Origin: Chitinophagales bacterium
Lineage (GTDB): Bacteria > Bacteroidota > Bacteroidia > Chitinophagales > UBA2359
Assembly: GCA_041392475.1 (NCBI GenBank)
Contig: JAWKLZ010000001.1
Location: forward strand, 682,001 to 746,000
Reading direction: 5' to 3'
DNA: 64,000 nucleotides
A program made the position numbers and the translations under genes. The notes below the pieces were generated by a model. That model was not told the DNA's origin, did no database searches, and was given only the letters and a program-made list of their open reading frames with translations. How positions within the stretch are numbered: position 1 is the first letter of the stretch; each line of letters starts with the position of its first letter. Below, piece by piece: positions 1-8,477 of the stretch.

Positions 1-2
1 AG

Positions 3-830
3 AGAGAAAATAGTAATCTGATTGTCTTAGGCGTAGGCTTGCTTTTTATTTTGATTTTGATTTGGGGAGCTTACAAGATTCATGCTGGAATTAAAAAGGA
101 ATTGGATCTTCACCGTCAGCAGCGAAATTTTTTGTTGTCCATTACGCATGAGTTGAAGTCTCCCATTGCAGGTATCAAACTTTCGCTCGAAACGCTTTAT
201 ACTCGCAAATTGGACTTCGATCAACAACGTCGATTGCTTCAAAATTCATTAAAAGATACGGAACGACTCAAATCATTGGTGGACAATATTTTGATGGCTG
301 CCAAGATTGAAAACCAGTCTATTATTTTTACTAGATTTGATGTAAGCTTGTCTAAAATAGTGGAGGAAAGCGCACGCAATATCCAAGACAAATTTGGACG
401 GCAACGTGCTTTTAATATTGCTATTGAGCCGGGGATTTTTGTGGAAGGTGATTCTGGTGCACTTACCTCAATCATTATCAACTTAGTGGAAAATGCTATT
501 AAGTATTCACCACTAAATTCTACAATATATGTTGAGTTGATTGCAGATAAAAATACGTGCAAATTGATTGTGAAAGATGAGGGAATTGGGATTGAAGAAG
601 CTGAAAAAGAAAAGATTTTCACCAAGTTTTATAGAGTTGGCAATGAAGATACCCGTAAAGCAAAAGGCACTGGTTTGGGTTTGTTTATAGTCAAGCAATT
701 AGTTGATTTTCATGAAGGTACAATAAGGATTGAAGACAATGTGCCAAACGGTAGTATTTTTACTGTTGAAGTTCCACGCATCATTCCAAGAAAGCAGTTG
801 AATTCATTGGAGGAAAAAAAAATAGCTTGA
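3..830 (+). CDS. Sensor histidine kinase, 5'-truncated by the window edge
   Basis: This is the C-terminal part of a membrane histidine kinase; the reading frame is open back to the first bases, so the true start lies outside the window and an internal TTG at 39 is not the start. One transmembrane helix (about 20-75) is followed by a HisKA dimerisation domain with the phospho-acceptor His in SITHELKSP (codon at 147). The HATPase domain follows, with N box NLVENAIKYS, G1 box DEGIGI, F box FTKFYRV and G2 box GTGLGL, so all catalytic boxes are present. No response regulator follows; a partner may lie upstream. The sensed signal cannot be told from this fragment. Confidence 0.9.
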   Translation, partial: RENSNLIVLGVGLLFILILIWGAYKIHAGIKKELDLHRQQRNFLLSITHELKSPIAGIKLSLETLYTRKLDFDQQRRLLQNSLKDTERLKSLVDNILMAAKIENQSIIFTRFDVSLSKIVEESARNIQDKFGRQRAFNIAIEPGIFVEGDSGALTSIIINLVENAIKYSPLNSTIYVELIADKNTCKLIVKDEGIGIEEAEKEKIFTKFYRVGNEDTRKAKGTGLGLFIVKQLVDFHEGTIRIEDNVPNGSIFTVEVPRIIPRKQLNSLEEKKIA

Positions 831-947
831 AGGTGTAACTATTGGTTTATACAAAGCGACTTACAGGTAAATTGACTTCTTTTTTCAAAAAAAAATGTGC
901 GTTAGGGAACTATTTTGTTCTTGTTTGTATTAAGAGGTTATAATAGC

Positions 948-966
948 TACTATGCAACGCATAGTA
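948..966. promoter_or_regulatory. Perfect dyad between the kinase and a small secreted protein
   Basis: Eight-base arms TACTATGC and GCATAGTA flank a three-base loop. It sits about 120 bp after the kinase stop and 134 bp before the next start. It could be an operator or an RNA hairpin; no T-run follows directly, so it is not a classical terminator. Confidence 0.35.
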
Positions 967-1099
967 CCTTACAGAATACTCTTTCTTAATGATAAATTCA
1001 TTGAGTGAAGATAAGGGCAGCGGGTTTCGCTTGCAATGTTGTACTCGCTGCTCCATTTTCTGTATTTTTTTTGAATTAGCTCTATAAAATACCTGTAAG

Positions 1100-1429
1100 A
1101 TGAAAATCAGCCTTTTTGCTCTTATCTCAACTATTATTTGCTTGTATTTTGGTCAAGCACCAAACAATACATCTGCTCCTAGAACATTTCCGAACACTGT
1201 TGAGGAGAAAGCTTCAAATTCGGTGGAGGAATCCGATAATACAATAAGATTATCAAAGGAAAATAAATCGGATATTAATGAAGTAGAACTTAGCAAGGAA
1301 GAAACAGAGGCCTATTTAGATTTTGTGAGAAAGCAAATGCAAGAGTCTATTCAAGAACATTTGCAAAATATTCAGGAAAAACTAGGTGAGCAATATGACG
1401 AAAAAGTTGAGAAACTTATTTTGATGTAA
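1100..1429 (+). CDS. Small secreted Glu-rich hypothetical protein
   Basis: This gene of 109 residues is not recognised. The first 18 or so residues form a hydrophobic export signal. The rest is strongly charged, rich in Glu, Lys, Ser and Asn, and its last 45 residues (KEETEAYLDF onward) look like one amphipathic alpha-helix or coiled coil. The 3' end overlaps the 3' end of the convergent helical-repeat gene by 14 bp. The clear signal peptide and charged helical body favour a real gene, but no domain supports a function. Confidence 0.5.
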   Translation: MKISLFALISTIICLYFGQAPNNTSAPRTFPNTVEEKASNSVEESDNTIRLSKENKSDINEVELSKEETEAYLDFVRKQMQESIQEHLQNIQEKLGEQYDEKVEKLILM

Positions 1430-2891
1430 TATTTAGCTTTTTTTTGTTGAACCAATCATCAAACCGTACTACCTCATAACCCGTCGGATCCCATTCCATA
1501 TCCTTTTCGGCATTACTTAATAAACTCAACTCTCTTTGACTAAGCTCCTGAGCTCTTTGGAAATCACCATGATTTTGTAACAGCGTGTGGGCAACTTTAT
1601 GAATTACTTTTGCTCGTTTTAGGTTTGCCTGTTTGTTTCTGGCAATCAATTTTCTGAAATTTTCGAGTTGAGATTCCAACCAATAATAATTCTCCTGTTC
1701 AAAAGTAATGTATATAAGTAATAGTTTGAAGCCGATATACCAACCTCCTTTATCTTTGGTCAATTCGTCTGACTGCAATAAATAATCATGAGCAGCCTCT
1801 AAATCTCCTTTCAAAAACATCAAGTTAGCCTTTAGGTATTTCCACTTAGCACTAAAATGTGGTGAACGGTTGATGTATTTGTGATTCAGTGCATTTTCAA
1901 TTGTACTTTCTGCCGCTACCAAATCTCCTGTCCGAAAATAAGTCCAAAATAGAAATTCCAAGGCTCTCAAATAATTGAATGAGTCTTTTCGGAAGTTTTC
2001 AACTGCTTTCAAAGCAGGTTTGAGAGCCTTAGTGTAATCATTAGTCACTAAATATATGTGAGCAAGCTGCATATTGGTACCTCCTATGGCCGATTTAGAA
2101 CGAATCGAAACTTCTTTTTCAATAAGTTTGATAAATTCAAGTTGTAGCTTGATTCCCTGCTCATGGTCTTTCTTTGTGCTAATATAAAAAGGAACAGCTA
2201 CTAAATAGTACCAATATTTAATTTGAACTGATTTTGTATCTTCAATAAACTGTTTGATTTCAGTTAGAGCATTTAAAACAAAATTTTCGTATTCTAAATG
2301 ATTCGGAGTATTTGTACTGTTCAAATACTGAATATAATAGTAGTATTCTTTGGATTTCAATATTGCAGATTGAAGTTTTATACAAGTTTCAATCCGTTTA
2401 TTGTGTTCATGGAAATCTTCAAATTTGAATTCGAACCCCTTTTTAGCTCGCAATGTATCTCTTATTTGAATTTCAAGGTCTGGGAATTCAAATTTTTCAG
2501 CAATAGCAAGTGCTTTTAATAAAATATCATTAGAAATTTTTATGTCACTTCTGTTTAATAACAACTCGGCCTGAATAATTAGTTTCCTACATTCAAGTTT
2601 GTTTTTTATAAAAAGCGTTGAATAAATCTTTTCTGGGTGTAAAAAGAGGATTGTATTAAGCAAGTCCGTTTTCAGTCGTTCTTTTAAATGTGAAAAACCA
2701 GAAACAGAATTGGATCCCCCATACAATCTTTCCATAGCCTCTGAATCAGTTTTTACTTTATCTCTAGTTATCAAATTTAATAGCTCAAGCTTCTTACTAG
2801 GCTCTTTGTTTTGCTTTATTTTGTAAAAACCCCTCAACATTCTAAGTTCTGGCTGCTTCAATTTATCCACTATCTGTATCAAGCTTTCCAT
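1416..2891 (-). CDS. Helical-repeat (TPR-like) protein of unknown function
   Basis: The 491 residues are almost entirely predicted helix with TPR-like periodicity (for example DYTKALKPALKAVENF and DLEAAHDYLLQSDEL). The N-terminal 90 residues have the pattern LKQPELR....YK, KLELLNLI, then SHLKERLKTDLLNTILFL. The same pattern and spacing occur in the 520-residue protein at 39444-41006, so the two look like distant paralogues. No signal peptide, so it is probably cytoplasmic. It is divergent from the GG-leader peptide gene, with a 16-bp palindrome between them. TPR-like proteins are usually scaffolds; the partner is unknown. Confidence 0.8.
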   Translation of the reverse strand: MESLIQIVDKLKQPELRMLRGFYKIKQNKEPSKKLELLNLITRDKVKTDSEAMERLYGGSNSVSGFSHLKERLKTDLLNTILFLHPEKIYSTLFIKNKLECRKLIIQAELLLNRSDIKISNDILLKALAIAEKFEFPDLEIQIRDTLRAKKGFEFKFEDFHEHNKRIETCIKLQSAILKSKEYYYYIQYLNSTNTPNHLEYENFVLNALTEIKQFIEDTKSVQIKYWYYLVAVPFYISTKKDHEQGIKLQLEFIKLIEKEVSIRSKSAIGGTNMQLAHIYLVTNDYTKALKPALKAVENFRKDSFNYLRALEFLFWTYFRTGDLVAAESTIENALNHKYINRSPHFSAKWKYLKANLMFLKGDLEAAHDYLLQSDELTKDKGGWYIGFKLLLIYITFEQENYYWLESQLENFRKLIARNKQANLKRAKVIHKVAHTLLQNHGDFQRAQELSQRELSLLSNAEKDMEWDPTGYEVVRFDDWFNKKKLNITSK

Positions 2892-2963
2892 AGAACATTT
2901 AATTTGTAATCTGTTGATTAATATTTTTTTACAAAAAAGGACAATTGATTTTTTTGTTGAGAC

Positions 2964-2979
2964 TGTCTATAAATAGACA
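2964..2979. promoter_or_regulatory. 16-bp palindromic operator candidate
   Basis: TGTCTAT and ATAGACA form perfect seven-base arms around AA. The two-base centre is too short for a good RNA hairpin, so a dimeric repressor or activator site is more likely. It lies in the divergent region between the helical-repeat gene (start 2891) and the GG-leader peptide gene (start 3068), so it could control either or both. Confidence 0.45.
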
Positions 2980-3067
2980 AGTTTTTATCCTTTCTCACGA
3001 TGCCATTTATCCCCATATTGCATTTGTATTTAGAAAACAACTCCCGAATATTTTAAAATTTAACATT

Positions 3068-3226
3068 ATGCTATTTTCAAAATTTACTTCAACAAACATC
3101 GAAAAATCAAATTTGTCTAACCAATTTGATGAAAACATTATTAGCAACCATCAACTATCCACTATTAAAGGAGGAACTCCAGAAATAATCATAACTGGAT
3201 GGGATTTAGATGAATACGAATATTGA
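3068..3226 (+). CDS. Putative GG-leader peptide (RiPP/bacteriocin-like precursor)
   Basis: Starting at the ATG at 3068 gives a 52-residue peptide. The longer frame from 2945 has an unconvincing N-terminus and would cover the putative operator. The leader ends in HQLSTIKGG, matching the leader pattern of Bacteroidota natural-product precursors (hydrophobic residue, short spacer, Lys-Gly-Gly). The predicted core after GG is 16 residues, TPEIIITGWDLDEYEY, acidic and aromatic, with no Cys and only Thr for side-chain cyclisation. No dedicated modification enzyme or C39 transporter lies nearby; the next gene downstream is a CHAT protease. It is either an exported or modified peptide or a chance match; the GG motif is clear but short. 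Confidence 0.5.
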   Translation: MLFSKFTSTNIEKSNLSNQFDENIISNHQLSTIKGGTPEIIITGWDLDEYEY

Positions 3227-3242
3227 AATATGTTTTTTGCCA

Positions 3243-3277
3243 TTGAAGAAAATTAGTTATAAACTTATAGTCTTCAA
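3243..3277 (+). terminator. Weak hairpin after the GG-leader peptide
   Basis: TTGAAGA and TCTTCAA pair over a 21-base AT-rich loop, 16 bp after the peptide stop codon. There is no strong T-run, so termination is uncertain; it may only be a structured 3' UTR. Confidence 0.25.
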
Positions 3278-3373
3278 CTTTGGCTAATTAAAGATTATTA
3301 GTAAAAAACAGTAACACTTTATAGCCTACTCCAATAGCTATATAGTTTTTAAAATGGTTTTTAGCAATATGTG

Positions 3374-3416
3374 CTTCCCTCTTCATTATAGCTCTCTATC
3401 TACAATGAGAGGGAAG
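3374..3416 (+). other. Inverted repeat upstream of the CHAT gene
   Basis: CTTCCCTC (3374-3381) pairs with GAGGGAAG (3409-3416), and a nested ATAG/CTAT pair lies inside, so a long hairpin with a short AT tail is possible. It lies about 97 bp before the CHAT protein start. It could end transcription from the peptide gene or act as a leader structure for the CHAT gene. Confidence 0.4.
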
Positions 3417-3513
3417 TTTCTATTAAGGTATTTGCACGAAAATATACGACTCCATAACCTTGTGGTGTATATTTACGTTAAAATTAGTAAAAAAAAAGTT
3501 ACTTTCCTGCATT

Positions 3514-5001
3514 ATGCCGCAAAAGCCAATCATATTGTTAGCTTTCGCCAATGATTACTTCAATGGTGAACACCTCCATTTTTTGGTAAAAGAATTAGAT
3601 GGAATAAAAGAAGTATGTGAAGACACCGTCAATGCTGCTTATGAGATAAGTATAATCTACAGTGCTACAATTGACAAGATTGTAAAAGCATTCAGACGAC
3701 CTGCTAATCGTGGTCGTATTGTTGCGTTTCACTATGGTGGTCATGCAGGTAGTGGCGAAATCATGCTCGAAACTTTTGAAGGTTTACAGCAGTCAACAGA
3801 TGCAAAAGCTTTAGCAGATTACCTTGCATTACAAGAGAATCTGCAATTGGTTTTTCTAAACGGATGTTCTACCAAAGGACAGGTTGAAGGTCTATTAAAT
3901 GCAGGTATTACAAAAGTTATTGCAACAGATAGAAGCATTGAGGATCAACTGGCTACAGATTTTGCAGTAGCTTTCTACCAAAGTCTGATAGGTGGTAACA
4001 ACATAGAAGTTGCTTTTAAAGATGCCAAAGCTGAATTTGACCTCAAAGGCAAAGAAGTATCAATTAATGAAGTCAAAATTAGTCGCCGGGTTTACAGTAA
4101 AAAGCAAATCTCTTTAGACAATTTTGCATGGGGTTTGTATCAAAAAGAAGCAGATACCCAAACCTCTGGTTTAGGACGCTACAAACACTTATTGTGTAAC
4201 CGTTCTCCCCAAGTTGAAAGTTTTTGCAATTGTATTATCAATCGTGTAGAACTACTCCCCAAACAACCCAATATTTACCTCGTATATGGTGAGGCGGACG
4301 AAAGTCACAGCAGCCTTATTTCACGCATTGCAGAAATTGAGCTATTTAAGGCTATTCCAATTACTAAAGAAGAACAGATTTTTCGACCACAAATCAAAGA
4401 AGTATGGCCCATATTTGGGCAGTTGTTGGATATGCAAAATACGCTCAAACGCCAACTCTCTAATACCTTCAAAACCAACAATAGCCTACAAGTAAAAGCA
4501 ATAGAAATTGTTCAACAATACCAAAGCCGAAAAGGTGTAATTGTATTGGAACACAGCATTGACGGAACAGATTGGGATGCACAAACCACCAAGTTACTGG
4601 ATTGGTACATCAATTCGTTTTGGAATATACAATATGACTTTAGTCTCCCCCAAGTCATTATTTTTATTAATGTAAAATACCCCTTAATCAGCGGAGGTTT
4701 CTTCAAACAGTTATTTAGTAAAGGATTTAAAAAAGGAAAAATAAGAGAATTGCTGGCCGAAATCGCTGCAAAATCTCCTCAATGTTGTCGTTTACTTCCC
4801 GAATTAAATCCTATAAGAATCAATGATGTAAACAATTGGATTGACCAATATGGTGAAAGTCAATTAGATTATTTATTAGAAGAAATCTTTAGCAATGACA
4901 AAGACGGACTTCAACCTATGCGAAAAGTCGAACAGCACCTCAAAAGCGGTTTGGAGAAACTTAGGAAACAAAGAGATGCCCAACTAATCGCCAACCTTTA
5001 A
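3514..5001 (+). CDS. CHAT-domain (caspase-like) protease with iSTAND-like C-terminal region
   Basis: The start is set at the ATG at 3514, just before PQKPIILLAFAND, where the caspase-like fold begins. Residues 1-190 form a CHAT domain: the catalytic His lies in FHYGGHAG (His77) and the Cys in FLNGCSTKG (Cys118), both intact. From about residue 222 a second domain starts with RYKHLLCNRSPQ..SF followed by NIYLVYGEADES, which resembles the inactive-STAND (iSTAND) domains described in bacterial conflict systems, where a P-loop-like core has lost Walker motifs. CHAT proteases linked to STAND-type modules usually act as effectors in antiphage or programmed-death systems (family knowledge). No obvious substrate protein is encoded nearby except the GG-leader peptide upstream. 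Function here is inferred. Confidence 0.75.
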   Translation: MPQKPIILLAFANDYFNGEHLHFLVKELDGIKEVCEDTVNAAYEISIIYSATIDKIVKAFRRPANRGRIVAFHYGGHAGSGEIMLETFEGLQQSTDAKALADYLALQENLQLVFLNGCSTKGQVEGLLNAGITKVIATDRSIEDQLATDFAVAFYQSLIGGNNIEVAFKDAKAEFDLKGKEVSINEVKISRRVYSKKQISLDNFAWGLYQKEADTQTSGLGRYKHLLCNRSPQVESFCNCIINRVELLPKQPNIYLVYGEADESHSSLISRIAEIELFKAIPITKEEQIFRPQIKEVWPIFGQLLDMQNTLKRQLSNTFKTNNSLQVKAIEIVQQYQSRKGVIVLEHSIDGTDWDAQTTKLLDWYINSFWNIQYDFSLPQVIIFINVKYPLISGGFFKQLFSKGFKKGKIRELLAEIAAKSPQCCRLLPELNPIRINDVNNWIDQYGESQLDYLLEEIFSNDKDGLQPMRKVEQHLKSGLEKLRKQRDAQLIANL

Positions 5002-5160
5002 GCATATATCATTTTACCGTTAAGTTTTAACTTATAGGGCTTCATTACAAATTCAAAATGGTACTTTGTGGATATTCATTTTTTGCATCTAACCAGTTGT
5101 TGTTGTAAATAAAAGAATCTTTTCGATTAATCAATCTAACCCCAAAATAAATCTGTGTTC

Positions 5161-6546
5161 ATGATTACCACTTCTTTTTTTGAACTATTCAAAATAGGTC
5201 CAGGTCCTTCAAGTTCACACACGGTTGGCCCCATGCGAGCTGCCAACCGTTTTCGTCGGAATGTTTGGAAAACATTGCAGCAAGTATCGACAGAAGACAC
5301 CAATAAGCTTAGAATAAGAGTGGAATTGTATGGTGCATTGGCTGCAACAGGTCACGGTCATGGTACGCACCGAGCGATTTTTGCAGGTTTATTGGGGCAA
5401 GAACCCCGCATGGTGGATATTGAGCAACTGAACAATTATTTTGAAGAACCTAAAAAACAATACTTTATTCGTTTCAAAAACTGGACAATACCTTTTGAAG
5501 AAAGCGATATTTTTTTCGATTATACCCCTAGTAAATATTGGCATCCCAATACCTTGAAATTTGTTTTACTCAAAGATTTTCAATCCGTCTTTGAAGAAAC
5601 CTATTTTTCGATAGGAGGGGGCTTCATCCAAAAAGAAGGGGCAAGCATAAAAGCAGCCGACCGTTTACAACCTAAATTTCCGTACTCCAATTTTGCAGAA
5701 TTGATGACTGTTTTGGAAAAATCGGGTTTGCCTATTGATGAGTTTCTGCTGCAAAACGAAATGGCAATTAGTGAACGCAATCAAGAAAGTATATTGAAGG
5801 GCATCCAAGAAATCATTGAAGTGATGCACCGAAGCGTGATAGGAGGCTTGGCGAAAGAAGGTGTTTTGCCGGGTGGCTTAAACGTACATCGTCGAGCCAA
5901 AATTATGTACGAAAATGCCTTGAAAATGGAAAGCCAACAACGCTATGGAGATGCTTTTTTTGCTCGTTTAAATGCATATGCTTTAGCAACTTCTGAAGAA
6001 AATGCAGATGGGCAAATGGTTGTGACTGCTCCTACAAATGGGGCAGCAGGCATTATTCCTGCTTGTTTGGAATATTTACGCAATGACTGCAAAATGCCCT
6101 ATGAATTGCTGCAAAAAGGTCTGCTGGTAGCAGGAATGATTGGGTACATTGTCAAAGAAAATGCCTCTATTTCAGGGGCAGAATTGGGGTGTCAAGCGGA
6201 GGTTGGTTCGGCTGCGGCAATGGCTGCGGCTTTGTTTAGTTTTGTATATGGAGGAGACATTCACCAAATCAGTTCGGCCGCCGAAATCGCCATGGAACAT
6301 CACCTCGGAATGACTTGTGATCCCATCAAAGGACTCGTACAAGTTCCTTGCATCGAACGAAATGCCAATGGAACTATCAAAGCCTACAATGCCTATCTGT
6401 TGGCTTCCAATAGAACAACAAAACCACTTATTTCATTCGATCAGGTAGTGGAGGCGATGCGTCAAACGGGCAATGACCTGTCTTCTAAATACAAGGAAAC
6501 AGCACGAGGAGGATTAGCGGCTACTTATGGGATGCCAGGAAGTTAA
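5161..6546 (+). CDS. sdaA: L-serine ammonia-lyase, single-chain iron-sulfur type
   Basis: This enzyme converts L-serine to pyruvate and ammonia in the cytoplasm. It is the single-polypeptide form: a beta domain with the signature FKIGPGPSSSHTVGPM near residue 10, then the alpha domain with PTNGAAGIIPA. Three cysteines spaced C-x41-C-x10-C (in GAELGC, MTC and VPC) match the 4Fe-4S cluster ligands of the family. Length (461 residues) is normal. A GTG at 5155 is possible but the ATG at 5161 fits homologues better. It stands alone between the CHAT gene and the convergent def gene. Confidence 0.95.
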   Translation: MITTSFFELFKIGPGPSSSHTVGPMRAANRFRRNVWKTLQQVSTEDTNKLRIRVELYGALAATGHGHGTHRAIFAGLLGQEPRMVDIEQLNNYFEEPKKQYFIRFKNWTIPFEESDIFFDYTPSKYWHPNTLKFVLLKDFQSVFEETYFSIGGGFIQKEGASIKAADRLQPKFPYSNFAELMTVLEKSGLPIDEFLLQNEMAISERNQESILKGIQEIIEVMHRSVIGGLAKEGVLPGGLNVHRRAKIMYENALKMESQQRYGDAFFARLNAYALATSEENADGQMVVTAPTNGAAGIIPACLEYLRNDCKMPYELLQKGLLVAGMIGYIVKENASISGAELGCQAEVGSAAAMAAALFSFVYGGDIHQISSAAEIAMEHHLGMTCDPIKGLVQVPCIERNANGTIKAYNAYLLASNRTTKPLISFDQVVEAMRQTGNDLSSKYKETARGGLAATYGMPGS

Positions 6547-6682
6547 TTTGGTGATTTAGTTGGCATCACTTAGCAGCAGACTAAGTAAGTATTCAACCAT
6601 ATTTATCTCAACAATTCAAATTTCTCAAACAACTGTTTATCAGTGTGTTTTTTCATTTTAATTGTCTTGATTTACTACTTAG

Positions 6683-7276
6683 CTACTTCCGTTTCTTACC
6701 TTTCACCACATTAAACTTCATTCGATAATTCACATCAACCTCCCCTTTAGAAATTTTTTCCAATCTGCGTTTCATCATACGCTGTTTCAAAGGAGAAATA
6801 TGGTCAGTAAAAAGTATGCCTTCAATATGATCGTATTCATGTTGAATCACACGAGCAGTGAAGCCCGTATAAACCTCATCGTAAAAATTAAAATCTTCAT
6901 CGTAATATTGAATCCGAACCTGTTCCTCTCTTGTCACACTCTCATTGATATTCGGAATACTCAAACAGCCTTCATCGTAAGCCCATTCCTCACCGCTTTC
7001 TTCAATTATTTCTGCATTGATAAAAGCCTTTTTGATGCCTTCTTCCCCTGCAAAATCATTGTCCTCTGGTGTCTCCTTCAAAATTTGGATGGTATCTGCT
7101 ACAAATATCCGCAAAGATAAACCTACTTGTGGCCCAGCCAAACCAACTCCCTTGGCATTGTACATGGTTTCATACATATCGGCTACTAATTCTTTCAGTT
7201 TAGGATAATCCTCAGGAATATCATCAGCAACTTGTCGTAAAACGGGATTACCATAGGCAATAATTGGAAGTATCAT
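6683..7276 (-). CDS. def: Peptide deformylase
   Basis: Removes the formyl group from the N-terminal Met of nascent proteins. The three family motifs are intact: GVGLAGPQVG, EGCLSIP (metal-binding Cys) and QHEYDHIEG (two metal-binding His and the catalytic Glu is in HEYDH). At 197 residues it is slightly long because of an acidic insertion (EDNDFAGEEG), a common feature in Bacteroidota. It follows ruvX on the same strand with a 95-bp gap and probably shares its promoter. Confidence 0.97.
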   Translation of the reverse strand: MILPIIAYGNPVLRQVADDIPEDYPKLKELVADMYETMYNAKGVGLAGPQVGLSLRIFVADTIQILKETPEDNDFAGEEGIKKAFINAEIIEESGEEWAYDEGCLSIPNINESVTREEQVRIQYYDEDFNFYDEVYTGFTARVIQHEYDHIEGILFTDHISPLKQRMMKRRLEKISKGEVDVNYRMKFNVVKGKKRK

Positions 7277-7371
7277 GAATAAAATAAAATTATAATAATT
7301 ATAAAATAATTAATTGAAAAATTCTGTGACGTAGAGGCTTCGAAAAGGCAGAAATAGTTGATATCAACACC

Positions 7372-7782
7372 TCAACGATGCCCCATATATCCCTGCAAAA
7401 TCAATACCGCACTTACCTCGTCTAGCAATTTTTTATCTTGGCGTTTCTTTTTCCTTACACCACTTTGCACAAGTGCCTGCGCTGCCATTTTGGAAGTAAA
7501 ACGCTCATCCTCTCTATCCACAGGAATTGTCGGATGATTTTTTTGCAGGTCTTCAATAAATTTATCCACCGCCAAAGACATCTGCGATTCATCACCATCT
7601 AAGTGAATCGGATAGCCTACCACGAACTGTTCTACATCCTCATTTTTGAGATATTCCTTCAAAAAATCGAAAATGGTTTTAGTATCTACTGCCGTCAAGC
7701 CCGTTGCAATAATCTGCATAGGATCTGTCACTGCAATGCCTGTCCGCTTCATACCATAGTCAATTGCCATTATTCTTGCCAC
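7372..7782 (-). CDS. ruvX: RuvX/YqgF family Holliday-junction-type nuclease
   Basis: An RNase H-fold protein of the YqgF/RuvX family, linked to 16S rRNA 5'-end maturation and proposed Holliday-junction resolution. The N-terminus MAIDYGMKRTGIAVTD carries the first catalytic Asp; VVGYPIHLDG and DEDERFTSK-type motifs (DREDERFTS) follow. The GTG at 7782 gives MARIMAIDYG, the usual family N-terminus; a TTG at 7791 adds three residues and is less likely. The upstream -7 box supports transcription from here into def. Confidence 0.93.
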   Translation of the reverse strand: MARIMAIDYGMKRTGIAVTDPMQIIATGLTAVDTKTIFDFLKEYLKNEDVEQFVVGYPIHLDGDESQMSLAVDKFIEDLQKNHPTIPVDREDERFTSKMAAQALVQSGVRKKKRQDKKLLDEVSAVLILQGYMGHR

Positions 7783-7834
7783 AGTCCTCAATGATAAAAT
7801 TAGTAATAAATGATGTTCAATTCTATGTTCGCTG

Positions 7835-7842
7835 CAAAGATA
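7835..7842 (-). promoter_or_regulatory. Bacteroidota -7 box for ruvX-def
   Basis: On the minus strand the sequence is TATCTTTG, an exact match to the Bacteroidota primary-sigma -7 consensus TAnnTTTG. It lies 52 bp upstream of the ruvX GTG start. A -33 element is not clear. Confidence 0.6.
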
Positions 7843-8078
7843 AGGTATGAAATGTCTAATTTTTTCATTTTCATTCTAATTTTCATTTTCCTTTACCACC
7901 ATTACCTTTCCTCCAACTGCCAATCAAACAATCAATCGGCTGTTGATTGTTTGAGATTTCAAAACCCAAGAGGATGGGATTGAACTGCAATGATATTTAT
8001 CTGTGTTTGTATTTTTCAACACTCCAATCCATTAGGAAGATTTCGTTAATATACAGAGACTCCATATATCTATAATTT

Positions 8079-8477
8079 TCAGAAAGCCCCTTCTACCACC
8101 AATCCATATACAATCCCGATGGCCAATAAAAACATCACCAAACCGACAATCCTAAATTTTTCAGCTCCTTTTATGGTAACACTACCAATGCTTTTGATGC
8201 CCATTGAAGGAATCAAAAGGAATAAGAAACCTTTCAAGACCAGTAAGAAACCATACATTGTCACTAAGATTCTTGGAAAGTCCCAAACAAGGTGAAACGA
8301 CAATATAAAAGAACCCATCCCCACCGAAATTAGTGCGTTGACAATGTTGCCGACATTGGCTTTGGAGTGTAAGAACACAAAAAAGTCCACCCATATTTTG
8401 GGCTGCAAAAAGTGGGATAAACCTGTAATAGCTAAGTTAATGGCGGTGAAAAATTCTATGGATTGGAGAATTGTCAT
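8079..8477 (-). CDS. Small four-helix membrane protein
   Basis: The start is the ATG at 8477 (MTILQSIEFF), because the 28 residues added by the longer frame are polar and unlike an N-terminus. The 132 residues hold four hydrophobic helices (about 5-22, 44-65, 70-92 and 110-130). The helix arrangement resembles small DoxX-like or DUF-type inner membrane proteins, but no diagnostic motif is seen. It stands alone, divergent from the lipoprotein gene at 8799. Confidence 0.65.
   Translation of the reverse strand: MTILQSIEFFTAINLAITGLSHFLQPKIWVDFFVFLHSKANVGNIVNALISVGMGSFILSFHLVWDFPRILVTMYGFLLVLKGFLFLLIPSMGIKSIGSVTIKGAEKFRIVGLVMFLLAIGIVYGLVVEGAF

Noticed and set aside
1017..1068. GCAGCG/CGCTGC hairpin with later T-run as kinase terminator
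   Set aside because: Six-base stem, 23-base loop, and the T-run is more than 10 bases away; too weak to call.
2945..3067. Longer N-terminus for the GG-leader peptide
   Set aside because: It would place coding sequence over a perfect palindrome and lacks homology-like features; the ATG at 3068 gives a usual leader length.
3354..3554. Plus-strand frame of 66 codons before the CHAT gene
   Set aside because: It covers the inverted repeat and runs into the CHAT gene in another frame; no protein features.
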